This document shows positions 18,014 through 27,444 of a stretch of 64,000 nucleotides of DNA, piece by piece. Under the pieces are notes generated by a model. That model worked only from the letters and a program-made list of their open reading frames with translations, ran no database searches and was not told where the DNA came from. Each line of letters begins with the position of its first letter. The stretch's first letter is position 1. A program made the translations under genes and the position numbers. Location: positions 2,232,001 to 2,296,000 of the forward strand of contig NZ_CP098478.1 in NCBI RefSeq assembly GCF_023702675.1. Direction: 5' to 3'. The stretch is from Acinetobacter sp. C26M. Its GTDB lineage: Bacteria > Pseudomonadota > Gammaproteobacteria > Pseudomonadales > Moraxellaceae.

Positions 18014-19174
18014 ATGTCTCAATCTTTAGCGGTACTCGGCGGCATTACCGCAGAACAATTTTTATCTGAATATTGGCAAAAAAAACCATTATTGGTTCGA
18101 AATGCAATGCCTGAAATTATTGGTTTACTTGAACCTGAAGACGTGCAGGAACTTGCTTTAGAAGAACATGTCACGGCTCGCCTCATTCGTCAGAAAAATA
18201 AAAATCCAAATGAATGGCATGTGAAATCATCACCACTTACCAAAGGCGATTTCCAAAAGCTACCGAATCTTTGGACACTTTTAGTACAAGCAGTTGATCA
18301 TTATTCATTTGATATTTCAGAACTTTGGAAAAAGTTTCCTTTTATTCCGCAATGGCGTCGCGACGATATTATGGTGTCTTATGCACCTAAAGGTGGTTCT
18401 GTAGGTAAGCATTTCGATTTTTATGATGTGTTCTTGGTACAAGGTCATGGTCACCGTCGCTGGCAGCTCGGCCAAATGTGCGATGAATCAACTGAATTTT
18501 TGCCAGATCAGCCCCTAAAACTATTAGCAGATTTAGACATTCATTTTGATGAAGTCCTTGCACCAGGCGATTTACTATATGTACCACCAGGCCTTGCACA
18601 TTACGGTGTAGCTGAAGATGATTGTTTAACCTTCTCTTTTGGCTTCCGCATGCCAAATCTGTCAGAAATGATTGATCAGGTCAGCGATAAATTTGCAGAA
18701 AATACGTCGCTTAAAAATCCATTGATTGATATTGCACGTCAACAAACTGCCCATTTAGGTGAAATCAACAACACCGAGTTTTCATATTTAAAAACTCAAT
18801 TACTCGATTATCTCACTCAAGCACCTGAATTTGATGCAGCCATCATGGCCTATATGAGTGAAGCGAGCTATCCAAACAATATTCCAGAACCAGAAGAAAT
18901 TGAAGCAGATGATTTAACTGAAATTATCAATGCAGATTACCAACTCATTCTCGAACCCGCTTCAAGAGTACTTTACAGAAAACAAGCTGAGTCTTTTGAG
19001 TTTTGGGCAAATGGAGATACTGTCTGTGTTTCCGAAGCATTCACGCCATACTTAAAACAAATTGCTGATGGTGAAAGCCTAATCTTAGATGAACGTTTTA
19101 ATGCAGCTGAAATGCTCGAAGATATCGCACAATTAATGAACTCAGCAATTGTGATGTTATTACCTCCAAACTAA
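18014..19174 (+). CDS. Ribosomal protein arginine hydroxylase (RoxA/YcfD-like cupin)
   Basis: A protein of about 386 residues with a JmjC-type cupin fold, an Fe(II)/2-oxoglutarate oxygenase family whose E. coli member YcfD hydroxylates Arg81 of ribosomal protein L16. The metal triad appears as HFD in GKHFDFYDVFLVQGHGHRRW and the distal His in VPPGLAHYGVAED. The N-terminal YWQKKPLLVRNA is characteristic. The C-terminal ~130 residues match the dimerisation/winged-helix part. I start it at MSQSLAV (18014), because the upstream in-frame extension shows no family similarity. It is divergent from dnaX. Confidence 0.88.
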   Translation: MSQSLAVLGGITAEQFLSEYWQKKPLLVRNAMPEIIGLLEPEDVQELALEEHVTARLIRQKNKNPNEWHVKSSPLTKGDFQKLPNLWTLLVQAVDHYSFDISELWKKFPFIPQWRRDDIMVSYAPKGGSVGKHFDFYDVFLVQGHGHRRWQLGQMCDESTEFLPDQPLKLLADLDIHFDEVLAPGDLLYVPPGLAHYGVAEDDCLTFSFGFRMPNLSEMIDQVSDKFAENTSLKNPLIDIARQQTAHLGEINNTEFSYLKTQLLDYLTQAPEFDAAIMAYMSEASYPNNIPEPEEIEADDLTEIINADYQLILEPASRVLYRKQAESFEFWANGDTVCVSEAFTPYLKQIADGESLILDERFNAAEMLEDIAQLMNSAIVMLLPPN

Positions 19175-19196
19175 AAAATTCTATAATACCCAGTTA

Positions 19197-19230
19197 GAAT
19201 AGAGTTGTATCTTATTGAACAACTCTATTC
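19197..19230 (+). terminator. Terminator after the roxA-like gene
   Basis: A 12-bp perfect stem GAATAGAGTTGT / ACAACTCTATTC followed by a T run. Confidence 0.9.
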
Positions 19231-19384
19231 ACTTTTTTGTGTAAGATAAATAAAATCCCTACTTTTTATAATGATTACATTTTAAGGCTTGAATAAGAAT
19301 AAAAAATTTATAGACTGGATTAAACCGATTATAAAAACATTTGATAGAAATCATCTTCTTATATAACAGTAAAGAGTAGCACTT

Positions 19385-20440
19385 ATGTTCAAAAAAATAC
19401 TATGCCTTTCCTTTCTAACGACATCTTTAGCTTTACAAACAAGCCATGCCTGCACCCGTGCGGTCTACTTAGGCAATAATGACCACATCATCACCGCACG
19501 CTCCATGGACTGGAAAGTCGACGTGGGAACCAATCTATGGATTTTACCAAGTGGTGTACTTCGAGACAGCAATGCAGGTCCAAAATCTTTAAAGTGGAAA
19601 GCAAAATACGGCAGTGTGATTGCCACAGGCTATGATATTTCAACAACTGATGGCATGAATGAAAAAGGCCTAGTCGCAAATGTATTATGGTTAGTCGAAT
19701 CACAATACCCAGATACTAAAAAATCTCAAAAACCACAACTGAGTATTTCAGCTTGGGCACAATACGTATTGGACAATTTTGCCAGTGTTTCTGAAGCGGT
19801 GAATGCGTTAGAAAAAGAGCCTTTTGACCTGATTACCGACAGTGTTCCAGGTGAACAACGCCTTGCAACCCTACATTTATCCATATCAGATAAAACAGGT
19901 GATAGTGCGATTATTGAATATATCGGGGGTAAGCAAGTCATTCATCATAATAAAAAATACCAAGTCATGACCAATTCACCGATTTTTGACCAACAACTTG
20001 CACTGAATACCTATTGGCAACAAATTGGTGGGACAGTTATGCTACCAGGTACCAACCGAGCTGCAGACCGATTTGCTCGTGCATCCTTTTATATCAATGC
20101 GATACCCAAAAATGATAACCCTAAAGATGCTTTAGCTTCTGTTTTTAGTGTGATTCGCAATGCATCTGTGCCATATGGCTTAAATACAGCAGAAGAACCA
20201 AATATCTCGTCTACGCGCTGGAGAACGGTTGCAGATCACAAACAACAGCTTTATTTCTTTGAATCTGCTGTTTCGCCTAATGTATTTTGGGTAGATTTGA
20301 AGAAAATTAACTTTAAAGATGGTTTAACGCGTAAACTTGACCTTGGCAAAGATCAACAAAATACGTTTGCTGGCGATGCAACCGATCAATTTAAGGTATC
20401 AAAACCATTTGAATTTCTTGGCCCACAATTACATCATTAA
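19385..20440 (+). CDS. Choloylglycine hydrolase / penicillin V acylase-family amidase, exported
   Basis: A 351-residue Ntn-hydrolase of the linear amide C-N hydrolase family. The signal peptide ends just before a Cys (TSHA then CTRAVYLG), so signal cleavage exposes the catalytic N-terminal Cys, as in Gram-negative penicillin V acylases. Other conserved residues are the Arg-Asp in ITARSMDW, the Asn in MTNSPIFDQQ and the Arg in SSTRWRTVADH. Periplasmic Gram-negative members hydrolyse penicillin V and often N-acyl homoserine lactones; bile salts are less likely. The lipoprotein gene starts 36 bases downstream and may be co-transcribed. Confidence 0.88.
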   Translation: MFKKILCLSFLTTSLALQTSHACTRAVYLGNNDHIITARSMDWKVDVGTNLWILPSGVLRDSNAGPKSLKWKAKYGSVIATGYDISTTDGMNEKGLVANVLWLVESQYPDTKKSQKPQLSISAWAQYVLDNFASVSEAVNALEKEPFDLITDSVPGEQRLATLHLSISDKTGDSAIIEYIGGKQVIHHNKKYQVMTNSPIFDQQLALNTYWQQIGGTVMLPGTNRAADRFARASFYINAIPKNDNPKDALASVFSVIRNASVPYGLNTAEEPNISSTRWRTVADHKQQLYFFESAVSPNVFWVDLKKINFKDGLTRKLDLGKDQQNTFAGDATDQFKVSKPFEFLGPQLHH

Positions 20441-20476
20441 TACTGAAATATTTAGTACGCCCTAGAGAGTTGAAAG

Positions 20477-20986
20477 ATGAATAAAACTTTATGTTTACTT
20501 AGCCTTTGTATTGTTATGAGTGGTTGCTCAACCTTACCAGACTCTTCTGTACCTTCAACAACAGACAATCTAGCAACTGCAGGTTCTTTAACCTGTAAAA
20601 CAAACGAACTTTGTCCTAATGTTTTTGTTGAATGGGACAAACAACATAAAGAGCAATTAAGAGTCGAAACCGTTCTAAACAGTAGTTATGACTACTACGA
20701 TATCAAAGGGATAACTTTCTTTATCGATGGTAAAAATTTTGCTTACACACCTGTAGGACCAACACAGCAAAAAAATATCAACCGACTGATTCCAAGACGC
20801 TCATCAAATAGCTTCATTCTTCCAAGCACATTCTTGTCCGAGTTAAACAAAGCACAAAATGTTGAGCTGGTTATCGAAACAGATAAGGGGAAAATTAAAC
20901 GCTCAGTCTACACCCCAAGCCAGCAATCGATGCTTTATCATAACTTTGTAAAACTGATTAGCACGCTGCCGACTCAACAAAAATAA
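20477..20986 (+). CDS. Putative lipoprotein, unknown function
   Basis: A 169-residue protein with a lipoprotein signal (MNKTLCLLSLCIVMSGCS; lipobox MSGC). The body appears beta-rich (YDIKGITFFIDGKNFAYTPVG, VELVIETDKGKIKRSVYTP). A ribosome-binding GAGAG lies upstream. It follows the exported amidase gene by 36 bases on the same strand. No family is recognised. Confidence 0.6.
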   Translation: MNKTLCLLSLCIVMSGCSTLPDSSVPSTTDNLATAGSLTCKTNELCPNVFVEWDKQHKEQLRVETVLNSSYDYYDIKGITFFIDGKNFAYTPVGPTQQKNINRLIPRRSSNSFILPSTFLSELNKAQNVELVIETDKGKIKRSVYTPSQQSMLYHNFVKLISTLPTQQK

Positions 20987-21472
20987 AACCTGAAATAGAA
21001 AATTATGCGATTAAAGTCAGTTATTTATTTTAACTATAAGTAACTGACTTTTTAAGCATAAGAAATAGAACAAAAATAAGCCCAAGGTAAAATTATCAAA
21101 ACAGATTCGTTTCTTTAATATACATAGCCTACAAACAAGAATAAGTCTCAATATAACCGTTACTCTAAAATCAAAAATAAGTAAAAAAGTAGTTATCCTT
21201 TGAAAACAATTAGATGAATAATCACCAATAAAATAAATTTAAATATTTCTCATCTTTTATTGTGTTTTAAGATTTTATTAATAGTTATTTTCTATAGATA
21301 TACAATATTATTTTTAGTCTCTAGACTTGAAAATATAAGCCGAGGAATCATTTAAATAAATAATCTTATTTTTCCCTATGATATTTTCAAAATACCATGT
21401 AAAATCCCTGCCAAAATTGCATGATGAAATGCAACATGATGCTCTTGGCGATGGGCGAACTCGAGGCGTTGT
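20987..21472. other. 486-base intergenic region upstream of the tetR-type gene
   Basis: AT-rich with no gene visible. Near the right end lies the palindrome at 21417-21434. No strong terminator for the lipoprotein gene is obvious. Confidence 0.45.
21417..21434. promoter_or_regulatory. Palindrome upstream of the TetR-type gene, candidate operator
   Basis: Arms TTGCAT / ATGCAA separated by 6 bases, 38 bases before the start codon of the TetR-type regulator. Position and size suit TetR autoregulation. Confidence 0.4.
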
Positions 21473-22039
21473 ATGTCAAAAAAAGAAGATATTATTAGCA
21501 CAGCATTAAGACTTTTTAATTCGCACAGCTATAACTCGATCGGAGTAGATCGAATCATTAGTGAATCAGGCGTTGCAAAAATGACTTTCTACAAATACTT
21601 CCCTTCAAAAGAAAAGTTAATTGAAGAGTGTTTGGTGCAACGTAACATCAATCTCCAAACTTCATTAAATGCTACTTTGGCAGAATGTGAACAAGACGAT
21701 TATCTTGGTCAACTTAAAGCTATTTTTGGATGGTATGCTGCTTGGTTTAATAGTGAAGATTTTAACGGCTGTATGTTTCAGAAAGCATTAGAAGAAGTGA
21801 TTAAGATCTACCCTTCAACACTACAGCCCGCAACTCAGTACAAAATTTGGCTAACAGCTTTAGTCGAAAATTTACTTAAGAATCAAGATATCCACAACCC
21901 TACCCATCTTGCGACACTGATTGTCAGTATTTTAGATGGTATGACGATTCAAGCCCATGTCAACAAGCACTCTGTTGAAATGGATGAATACTGGAAACGT
22001 GTTGAACATTTGATCAATTTTGAAAAAGCGCTGGCCTAA
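21473..22039 (+). CDS. TetR-family transcriptional regulator
   Basis: A 188-residue regulator. The N-terminal helix-turn-helix is clear (IISTALRLFNSHSYNSIGVDRI, then VAKMTFYKYFPSKEKLI). The C-terminal ligand domain contains GWYAAWF and the CMFQKALEE segment seen in AcrR/YxaF-like members. A GAGG motif precedes the ATG and a strong terminator follows, so it is monocistronic. The usual target of a TetR protein is an adjacent divergent gene, but none is present, so its regulon is unknown. Confidence 0.88.
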   Translation: MSKKEDIISTALRLFNSHSYNSIGVDRIISESGVAKMTFYKYFPSKEKLIEECLVQRNINLQTSLNATLAECEQDDYLGQLKAIFGWYAAWFNSEDFNGCMFQKALEEVIKIYPSTLQPATQYKIWLTALVENLLKNQDIHNPTHLATLIVSILDGMTIQAHVNKHSVEMDEYWKRVEHLINFEKALA

Positions 22040-22046
22040 ATCTACG

Positions 22047-22072
22047 ATATCCCTTTAAAAATAAAGGGATAT
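22047..22072 (+). terminator. Terminator after the TetR-type gene
   Basis: A 10-bp stem ATATCCCTTT / AAAGGGATAT followed by six T. Confidence 0.9.
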
Positions 22073-22600
22073 TTTTTAAAAAGTTGAAAAATAAGATATA
22101 CTTGAATAAAAAAAATAAAGCGTGATTTATAATTATTATTGTGGCTCACGCTTGCGTCTGAGTGTAAAAAGAATAATAAATATTATTACCCTCTGGCCGT
22201 TGCACTTTCGCGCTTCGGATCCTTCTTATGCAGACAGATCGTTCTGTCTTGTTTCTAATTATATATGTTTTTATCTAAAGCACAATCTTTTTTTAATTTT
22301 TTTTATATTTATTAATTATATTAACCACTTAATTTTATTGTTTAGTATTTTTAATGAATAGGATAATTCGATATATCAGGCCATATCTTATAACAGGATA
22401 AAAATCTATAAAAACCACGATAATGTGAATTAAATCACAAATAATTAACTATTAATGAAATATTATGCAGTATTCAACTTATTTATCACTTTTACTAATA
22501 TCCATTTTCATTAAAAACCATTGCAATTATTCAGTTTTACTACAATTTTTCCTTTGGCTGACTTTATACTAGCCACGGCTGTAACCTAGAGAGTATATGC
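22073..22600. other. Intergenic region with a G+C-richer segment, possible small RNA
   Basis: Most is very AT-rich, but 22140-22250 is distinctly richer in G+C and ends in a hairpin AGACAGA / TCTGTCT with a TCGT tetraloop (22232-22249) followed by a T-rich stretch. This is the look of a small transcript with its own terminator. A 79-codon frame crossing it has no coding character. Confidence 0.35.
22555..22575. promoter_or_regulatory. Palindrome upstream of the ArsR-type gene, candidate operator
   Basis: TGGCT-N11-AGCCA, a 21-bp palindrome with TTTATACT-like sequence in its centre that could be the -10 element. It lies 25 bases before the start codon of the ArsR-family regulator. Confidence 0.5.
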
Positions 22601-22912
22601 ATGCAAAAGGATTTCGAGATCGAGGCAATGAGAGAGTCAGCTGGTACAATTGTTAATGTACTAAAATCTCTGGCTAATACGGATCGGTTAATTATTTTGT
22701 GTCATTTAGCTAAGCAAGAACTTAATGTTTCACAAATTGAAGAATTGACCCAAATCTTTCAACCCACCCTTTCCCAGCAACTCATGATGTTAAGAAAGAG
22801 TAATGTGGTATCGACACGTCGTGATGGTAAACAAATTTTCTACTCGATTTTAGATCCAAAATTGAAAATCGTTTTGAATACCTTATATGAGAATTATTGC
22901 CCCCACGTATAA
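22601..22912 (+). CDS. ArsR-family regulator, BigR/SqrR-like
   Basis: A 103-residue winged-helix repressor. SLANTDRLIILCHLAKQELNV and QPTLSQQLMMLRKSNVVSTRRDGKQIFYSI match the ArsR family, most closely the BigR/SqrR branch that senses persulfide through two cysteines, one in the helix (LCHL, residue ~37) and one near the C-terminus (NYCPHV, ~100). Both are present. Oxidation to a bridge would release DNA. The next gene, 81 bases downstream on the same strand, is a SulP anion transporter, consistent with a sulfur-linked unit. The persulfide-sensing role is inferred. Confidence 0.8.
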   Translation: MQKDFEIEAMRESAGTIVNVLKSLANTDRLIILCHLAKQELNVSQIEELTQIFQPTLSQQLMMLRKSNVVSTRRDGKQIFYSILDPKLKIVLNTLYENYCPHV

Positions 22913-22993
22913 TTCTTAGGAAAAATTTACCTATACCTTCTTTAGCATTTTTTCTGCATAATATATACAAATTTATGATTTAGACTATTAGGC

Positions 22994-24694
22994 ATGAAAT
23001 TGTTGAAGCTAGAGTTATCTAAACTATTTCCTGCGAGAAAATGGTTAAGTCATTATCGATTTTCAAGTTTTAAGTCTGATCTTATAGCAGCCTGCATTGT
23101 ATTGGCCATGTTGGTACCTCAAGGTATGGCCTATGCAATGTTAGCAGGGCTACCTCCAATCATGGGGATATATGCCAGTATATTACCCATGATTGTATAT
23201 GCCTTTACAGGCAGTAGTACGACCCTTTCAATTGGTCCTGTCGCTATTATTTCGATGATGGTCTTCGCAACATTGGACCCTCTATTTGCAACTGGATCAA
23301 CTGCCTACATAGAAGCTGCGTACTTACTGGCTTTACTGGTTGGAATTATTTCTCTTATTTTAGGTTTACTACGCTTTGGTTTTCTCATTCAGCTGATTAG
23401 TCATCCTGTTATTCAAAGCTTTATCATCGCATCTGCCCTGCTGATTGCCTTGGGACAGTTTAAATTTTTGCTTGATATCCCATTACAAGCAGGGAATATC
23501 CCTGAATTTGTATTGAGCTTATCTGAGAGCTCCCATAAAATCACCTTGTCAGGTATTAGCTTTGGGCTTATTTGTGTCCTATTGCTCTTTGTTTTTCCAA
23601 AATTTATTCGTTCAGATTTCCTCAATAAAACATTCCCTTTATTCGTAGTTTTATTCTCTATAGCAATTATTAGCTTTATCGGAAACGATGATCAATCAAT
23701 CAAAACAGTTGGCGTCATTCCAACAGGTTTACCAAATTTTCATTTCCCGAGCTGGGACATTGAGCTGATACTGCAACTGCTGCCGAGCGCATTTATGATT
23801 GCAATGATTAGCTTTGTGGAGTCACTTGCAATTGCACAAGCCACTGCTTTACAAAAACGCGATAACTTGGACAGTAATCAAGAACTCATCGCTTTAGGTT
23901 TTGCCAACATTGCTGCTGGCCTCAATTCAGGCTTTGCCGTCTCTGGTAGCCTATCTCGCACGGTGGTAAATGCAGATGCGGGTGCAAAAACACCAATATC
24001 AGGTGTAATTTCATCATTACTCATGATTGCTGTTAGCCTCTATTTCACAGGATTTTTCCAAAACTTACCGTTGGCGGTATTAGCCGCAACTATTTTTGTG
24101 TCTATCTGGAAACTGGTCAGCCTAACTCCATTTATTGATACCTGGAAATATTCAAAAGCCGATGGAATTGCAATGTGGGTTACCTTTTTCGGTGTGACCT
24201 GTATAGATATTTCGACTGGGCTAATTATTGGTATTGTACTCACATTTATTCTTCTGCTTTGGCGAATTAGTCGCCCACATATTGCCGTGATCGGATTAAT
24301 TGAAGGAACTCAACACTTTAGAAATATATCAAACTACAATGTAATTACAACACCAGCGGTGGTCTCTTTTCGTGTAGATGAGAATCTGAGTTTTCTAAAT
24401 GCACATGTACTCAAAGGCCATGTGATTACTGAGGTCAGTCAAAATCCTCTGCTACAACATGTTGTGATCAATTGTTCCAGTATTAGTAATATTGATCTTA
24501 GTGCACTGGAGATGTTAGAAGACCTTAATCATGAATTAGCCCAACTTCATATTCAAATGCACTTATCTGAAGTAAAAAGCCCCGTCATGGATCGGTTGTG
24601 TAAATCACAGCTTAAAAATGATCTGTCTGGCCAAATATTTTTATCACATTATCAAGCAATACAAACACTTTCGCCTGAAATGCTTGTAGAATGA
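22994..24694 (+). CDS. SulP-family inorganic anion transporter with STAS domain
   Basis: A 566-residue inner-membrane transporter. The N-terminal ~430 residues carry about 12-14 hydrophobic helices, including the SulP signature region VPQGMAYAMLAGLPPIMGIYAS. The C-terminus (about 440-556) is a cytoplasmic STAS domain (VVINCSSISNIDLSALEMLEDL). Family substrates include sulfate, bicarbonate and dicarboxylates. The adjacent BigR/SqrR-like regulator suggests sulfate or sulfite export or import tied to sulfide stress. Confidence 0.9.
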   Translation: MKLLKLELSKLFPARKWLSHYRFSSFKSDLIAACIVLAMLVPQGMAYAMLAGLPPIMGIYASILPMIVYAFTGSSTTLSIGPVAIISMMVFATLDPLFATGSTAYIEAAYLLALLVGIISLILGLLRFGFLIQLISHPVIQSFIIASALLIALGQFKFLLDIPLQAGNIPEFVLSLSESSHKITLSGISFGLICVLLLFVFPKFIRSDFLNKTFPLFVVLFSIAIISFIGNDDQSIKTVGVIPTGLPNFHFPSWDIELILQLLPSAFMIAMISFVESLAIAQATALQKRDNLDSNQELIALGFANIAAGLNSGFAVSGSLSRTVVNADAGAKTPISGVISSLLMIAVSLYFTGFFQNLPLAVLAATIFVSIWKLVSLTPFIDTWKYSKADGIAMWVTFFGVTCIDISTGLIIGIVLTFILLLWRISRPHIAVIGLIEGTQHFRNISNYNVITTPAVVSFRVDENLSFLNAHVLKGHVITEVSQNPLLQHVVINCSSISNIDLSALEMLEDLNHELAQLHIQMHLSEVKSPVMDRLCKSQLKNDLSGQIFLSHYQAIQTLSPEMLVE

Positions 24695-24891
24695 GCGGCT
24701 TTTATTGGATTTTTTTTAAACAAAAGGATGTGTCATGTTTTCATAATTTTTTTTTAAAAACATTGTGTTAATTTTTTCGGTATTTTTAAAGTAATTGAAT
24801 TGCAAAAAAAATTTTATTATTCACGGTTCTTAGGTATAGAATACCGCGCTTGTTTAACCTTAAACCGTGCATAGGTTTATAAGGCCTTTAT

Positions 24892-26094
24892 ATGTTTAAT
24901 GTACTGTCTCGCTTGAGCTTAGTTAGCAAAATTATTATCGCTATTTTTCTAGGGATTGGCGTCGCTCTGCTGTTTCCTAACTTTACGCCTTACTTAAGCT
25001 TATTGGGTGAATTATTCATTAAAGCATTAAAGTCTGTTGCACCGATTTTAGTTTTTGTTCTGGTTCTATCTTCAATTGCAAATTTTCAGGTTGGTCAAAA
25101 TTCAAATATTAGACCCGTACTTGTTTTGTACGTCGTAGGCATGCTGCTTGCTGCATTTAGTGCAGTAACTGCTAGTGTCTTGTTTCCAAGCCAATTGTTT
25201 TTACACTTACCTGCAGAAACAGGACTTCAAGCACCAGGCAGCTTGGCTGAAATCTTAAAGAATTTACTTTTAAGTTTTATTGCGAACCCTGTACAAGCAA
25301 TTGGCGAAGCTAACTTTATTGGTATTTTGGCTTGGGCCATTGGTCTAGGACTAGCTTTACGTCATAGCTCAGATACAACCAAGCAAGTTTTGACAGATGT
25401 GGCAGGTGCAGTCAATAAAATCATTCATACCGTGATTGGTTTTGCTCCGGTCGGTATTTTTGGTTTAGTTGCCGTGACATTTGCAGATGCAGGACTTGCA
25501 ACACTGACCAGTTATGCACATTTGTTGGCAGTATTAGTTGGTACGATGCTCTTCGTTGCGCTTGTGATTAATCCAATCTTGGTTGCAATCACCATGAAAG
25601 CCAACCCATATCCTTTAGTATTTACCTGCTTAAAAGAAAGTGGTATCACCGCCTTCTTTACCCGTAGCTCAGCAGCCAACATTCCTGTGAACTTAGACTT
25701 AGCACAGCGTTTAGGAGTCAATGAAGCAACAGCAAGTGTATCTATTCCATTGGGCGCGACTATCAACATGGCAGGTGCCGCAGTGACCATTACTGTGCTT
25801 ACCCTAGCTGCTGTACATACACTCGGTATCCCAGTTGACTTGAGCACAATGATTATTTTATCTGTGGTTGCAACAGTTTCAGCTTGTGGTGCTTCAGGTG
25901 TTGCTGGTGGGTCTTTACTGTTAATCCCTGTTGCTTGTAGCTTGTTTGGTATATCATCTGAGATTGCAATGCAAATTGTTGCGATTGGTATGATTATCAG
26001 TGTATTGCAAGATTCAACGGAAACAGCATTAAACTCATCAACTGATGTATTGTTTACCGCTGCTGTAGATTTTAGAGACCATCCAAGATCATAG
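24892..26094 (+). CDS. sstT: Serine/threonine:sodium symporter SstT
   Basis: A 400-residue inner-membrane transporter of the dicarboxylate/amino acid:cation symporter family with Na+-coupled serine and threonine uptake. The N-terminus [21 protein letters not shown], the serine-rich loop [14 protein letters not shown] and [17 protein letters not shown] are characteristic of SstT; the latter forms the substrate and sodium site. Length is normal for the family. The next two genes follow at 6 and 3 bases, so all three are probably one operon. Confidence 0.93.
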   Translation: MFNVLSRLSLVSKIIIAIFLGIGVALLFPNFTPYLSLLGELFIKALKSVAPILVFVLVLSSIANFQVGQNSNIRPVLVLYVVGMLLAAFSAVTASVLFPSQLFLHLPAETGLQAPGSLAEILKNLLLSFIANPVQAIGEANFIGILAWAIGLGLALRHSSDTTKQVLTDVAGAVNKIIHTVIGFAPVGIFGLVAVTFADAGLATLTSYAHLLAVLVGTMLFVALVINPILVAITMKANPYPLVFTCLKESGITAFFTRSSAANIPVNLDLAQRLGVNEATASVSIPLGATINMAGAAVTITVLTLAAVHTLGIPVDLSTMIILSVVATVSACGASGVAGGSLLLIPVACSLFGISSEIAMQIVAIGMIISVLQDSTETALNSSTDVLFTAAVDFRDHPRS

Positions 26095-26100
26095 GTTGAT

Positions 26101-26781
26101 ATGCCACTTCAACGTTTACCCAACTGGATTCAACTCGGTGCTTTCTTACTAGCACTGAATGCCGGGATGGTAAACGTTCTGGGCTTATTTACAGTCCTAC
26201 ATCAATCCGTGTCACACATGACAGGCAATGTCAGTATGTTAGCAATGAGTTTGCTCGACTGGCAGCCTGAACATTTTGTCTACCTCAGCCTTGTGGTCAT
26301 TTGCTTTGTCATCGGCTCTTTTTACAGTGGTCTGATTCTTGGTAATGGTAACGTCGCATTCGGACGGCGCTATGGTCTTCCCCTCAGTTTAGTTGCGATC
26401 TTTCTATTCCTCACTTGGTTATTGCTTCCGTATTTTCCACGCTATGGCTTATTATGGGCTTGTGTTGCAATGGGTGTACAAAATGCCATGGTGAGCCATT
26501 ATAAAGGTGCAATTATTCGCACAACGCACTTATCTGGTGTACTTACTGATATTGGTTTAGCATTAGGCTATAAAGCACGCGGCTTAAAAGTAGAAAAACG
26601 CCGTATTTTTCTGCATCTATTAATCTTTATTGGTTTTTTATGTGGTGGACTGATTGCGAGTGTGCTTTATCCTTATTTAAACTTACAAACCTTTCTCGTC
26701 CCTGCTGGGCTTAGTCTCTCGATGAGTATCGCCTACTGGGTTTTCTATTTTCGCTCTTTATCAAACTCAAATTTGGATTGA
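26101..26781 (+). CDS. DUF1275 (YoaK-like) membrane protein
   Basis: A 226-residue inner-membrane protein with about six hydrophobic helices. The start LLALNAGMVNVLGLFTVLHQSVSHMTGNVSML is the DUF1275 hallmark (G-x-x-D/N-x-x-x-F with SHMTGN). The later MGVQNAMVSHYKGAIIRTTHLSGVLTDIG is also conserved. Function is not established for the family; transport has been suggested. It lies 6 bases after sstT. Confidence 0.88.
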   Translation: MPLQRLPNWIQLGAFLLALNAGMVNVLGLFTVLHQSVSHMTGNVSMLAMSLLDWQPEHFVYLSLVVICFVIGSFYSGLILGNGNVAFGRRYGLPLSLVAIFLFLTWLLLPYFPRYGLLWACVAMGVQNAMVSHYKGAIIRTTHLSGVLTDIGLALGYKARGLKVEKRRIFLHLLIFIGFLCGGLIASVLYPYLNLQTFLVPAGLSLSMSIAYWVFYFRSLSNSNLD

Positions 26782-26784
26782 ATT

Positions 26785-27324
26785 ATGGTTAAAAATGCAT
26801 TGCAAGCTCAACTACTAAAAGCGGGTTTGGTCGATAATAAAAAAGCAAAGAAATTAACCAAGCAAGCACAACATGAGCAACGTACTGGACAAAATGATGA
26901 TGTGGCATTGAAAGCTGAAATTGATCGCGCCAAGCGAGAAAAGTTAGCCAAAGACCAAGCATTAAATTTAGAAAAGCAGAACGTATTAGAAGAAAAAGCC
27001 TTAAAAGCATCTATCATCCAAATGATCAAGCATCACAAAGTTAAAGATATAGATGGTGATGTAATCTATCAATTTATTGATGAAGGTAAAATCAAAAAAG
27101 TCTATCTTTCACAACAAGTTTATAATGCACTTGTTTCTGGTTCACTTGTGATTGCCAAAGACCAAGACAACTATGCTTACTTACCTAAAGCACTTGCAGA
27201 AAAAATTGATCAGAAAATGCAAGGTTTTATCTTGGTGAATAACAATACCGAGAAAAATGATCAAACCACTGATGAGGAAGATCCATATGCAGCATATGTG
27301 ATTCCTGATGATCTCATGTGGTAA
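26785..27324 (+). CDS. DUF2058 (YaiL-like) protein
   Basis: A 179-residue, highly charged cytoplasmic protein beginning MVKNALQAQLLKAGLVDNKKAKK, typical of DUF2058/YaiL nucleoprotein-like proteins. A Lys/Glu-rich coiled-coil-like half precedes a small globular C-terminal half (VYNALVSGSLVIAKDQDNYAYLP). It follows the DUF1275 gene by 3 bases. The family is associated with nucleic acids in E. coli, but its function is not known. Confidence 0.85.
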   Translation: MVKNALQAQLLKAGLVDNKKAKKLTKQAQHEQRTGQNDDVALKAEIDRAKREKLAKDQALNLEKQNVLEEKALKASIIQMIKHHKVKDIDGDVIYQFIDEGKIKKVYLSQQVYNALVSGSLVIAKDQDNYAYLPKALAEKIDQKMQGFILVNNNTEKNDQTTDEEDPYAAYVIPDDLMW

Positions 27325-27444
27325 TCCTCTTCATCGTTATGTAAAAACGCCTTTACAAATCGTATATAAACTGTGATCAAGTTAATATAAAACACCATTA
27401 CGCCTTACAATTTCCGCTCAAAGAATTTATAAGGTGTTTTGGGT

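Noticed and set aside
22122..22361. 79-codon plus-strand frame in the TetR/ArsR gap.
   Set aside because: No ribosome-binding site, and its second half is a low-complexity AT-derived Phe/Ile/Asn stretch.
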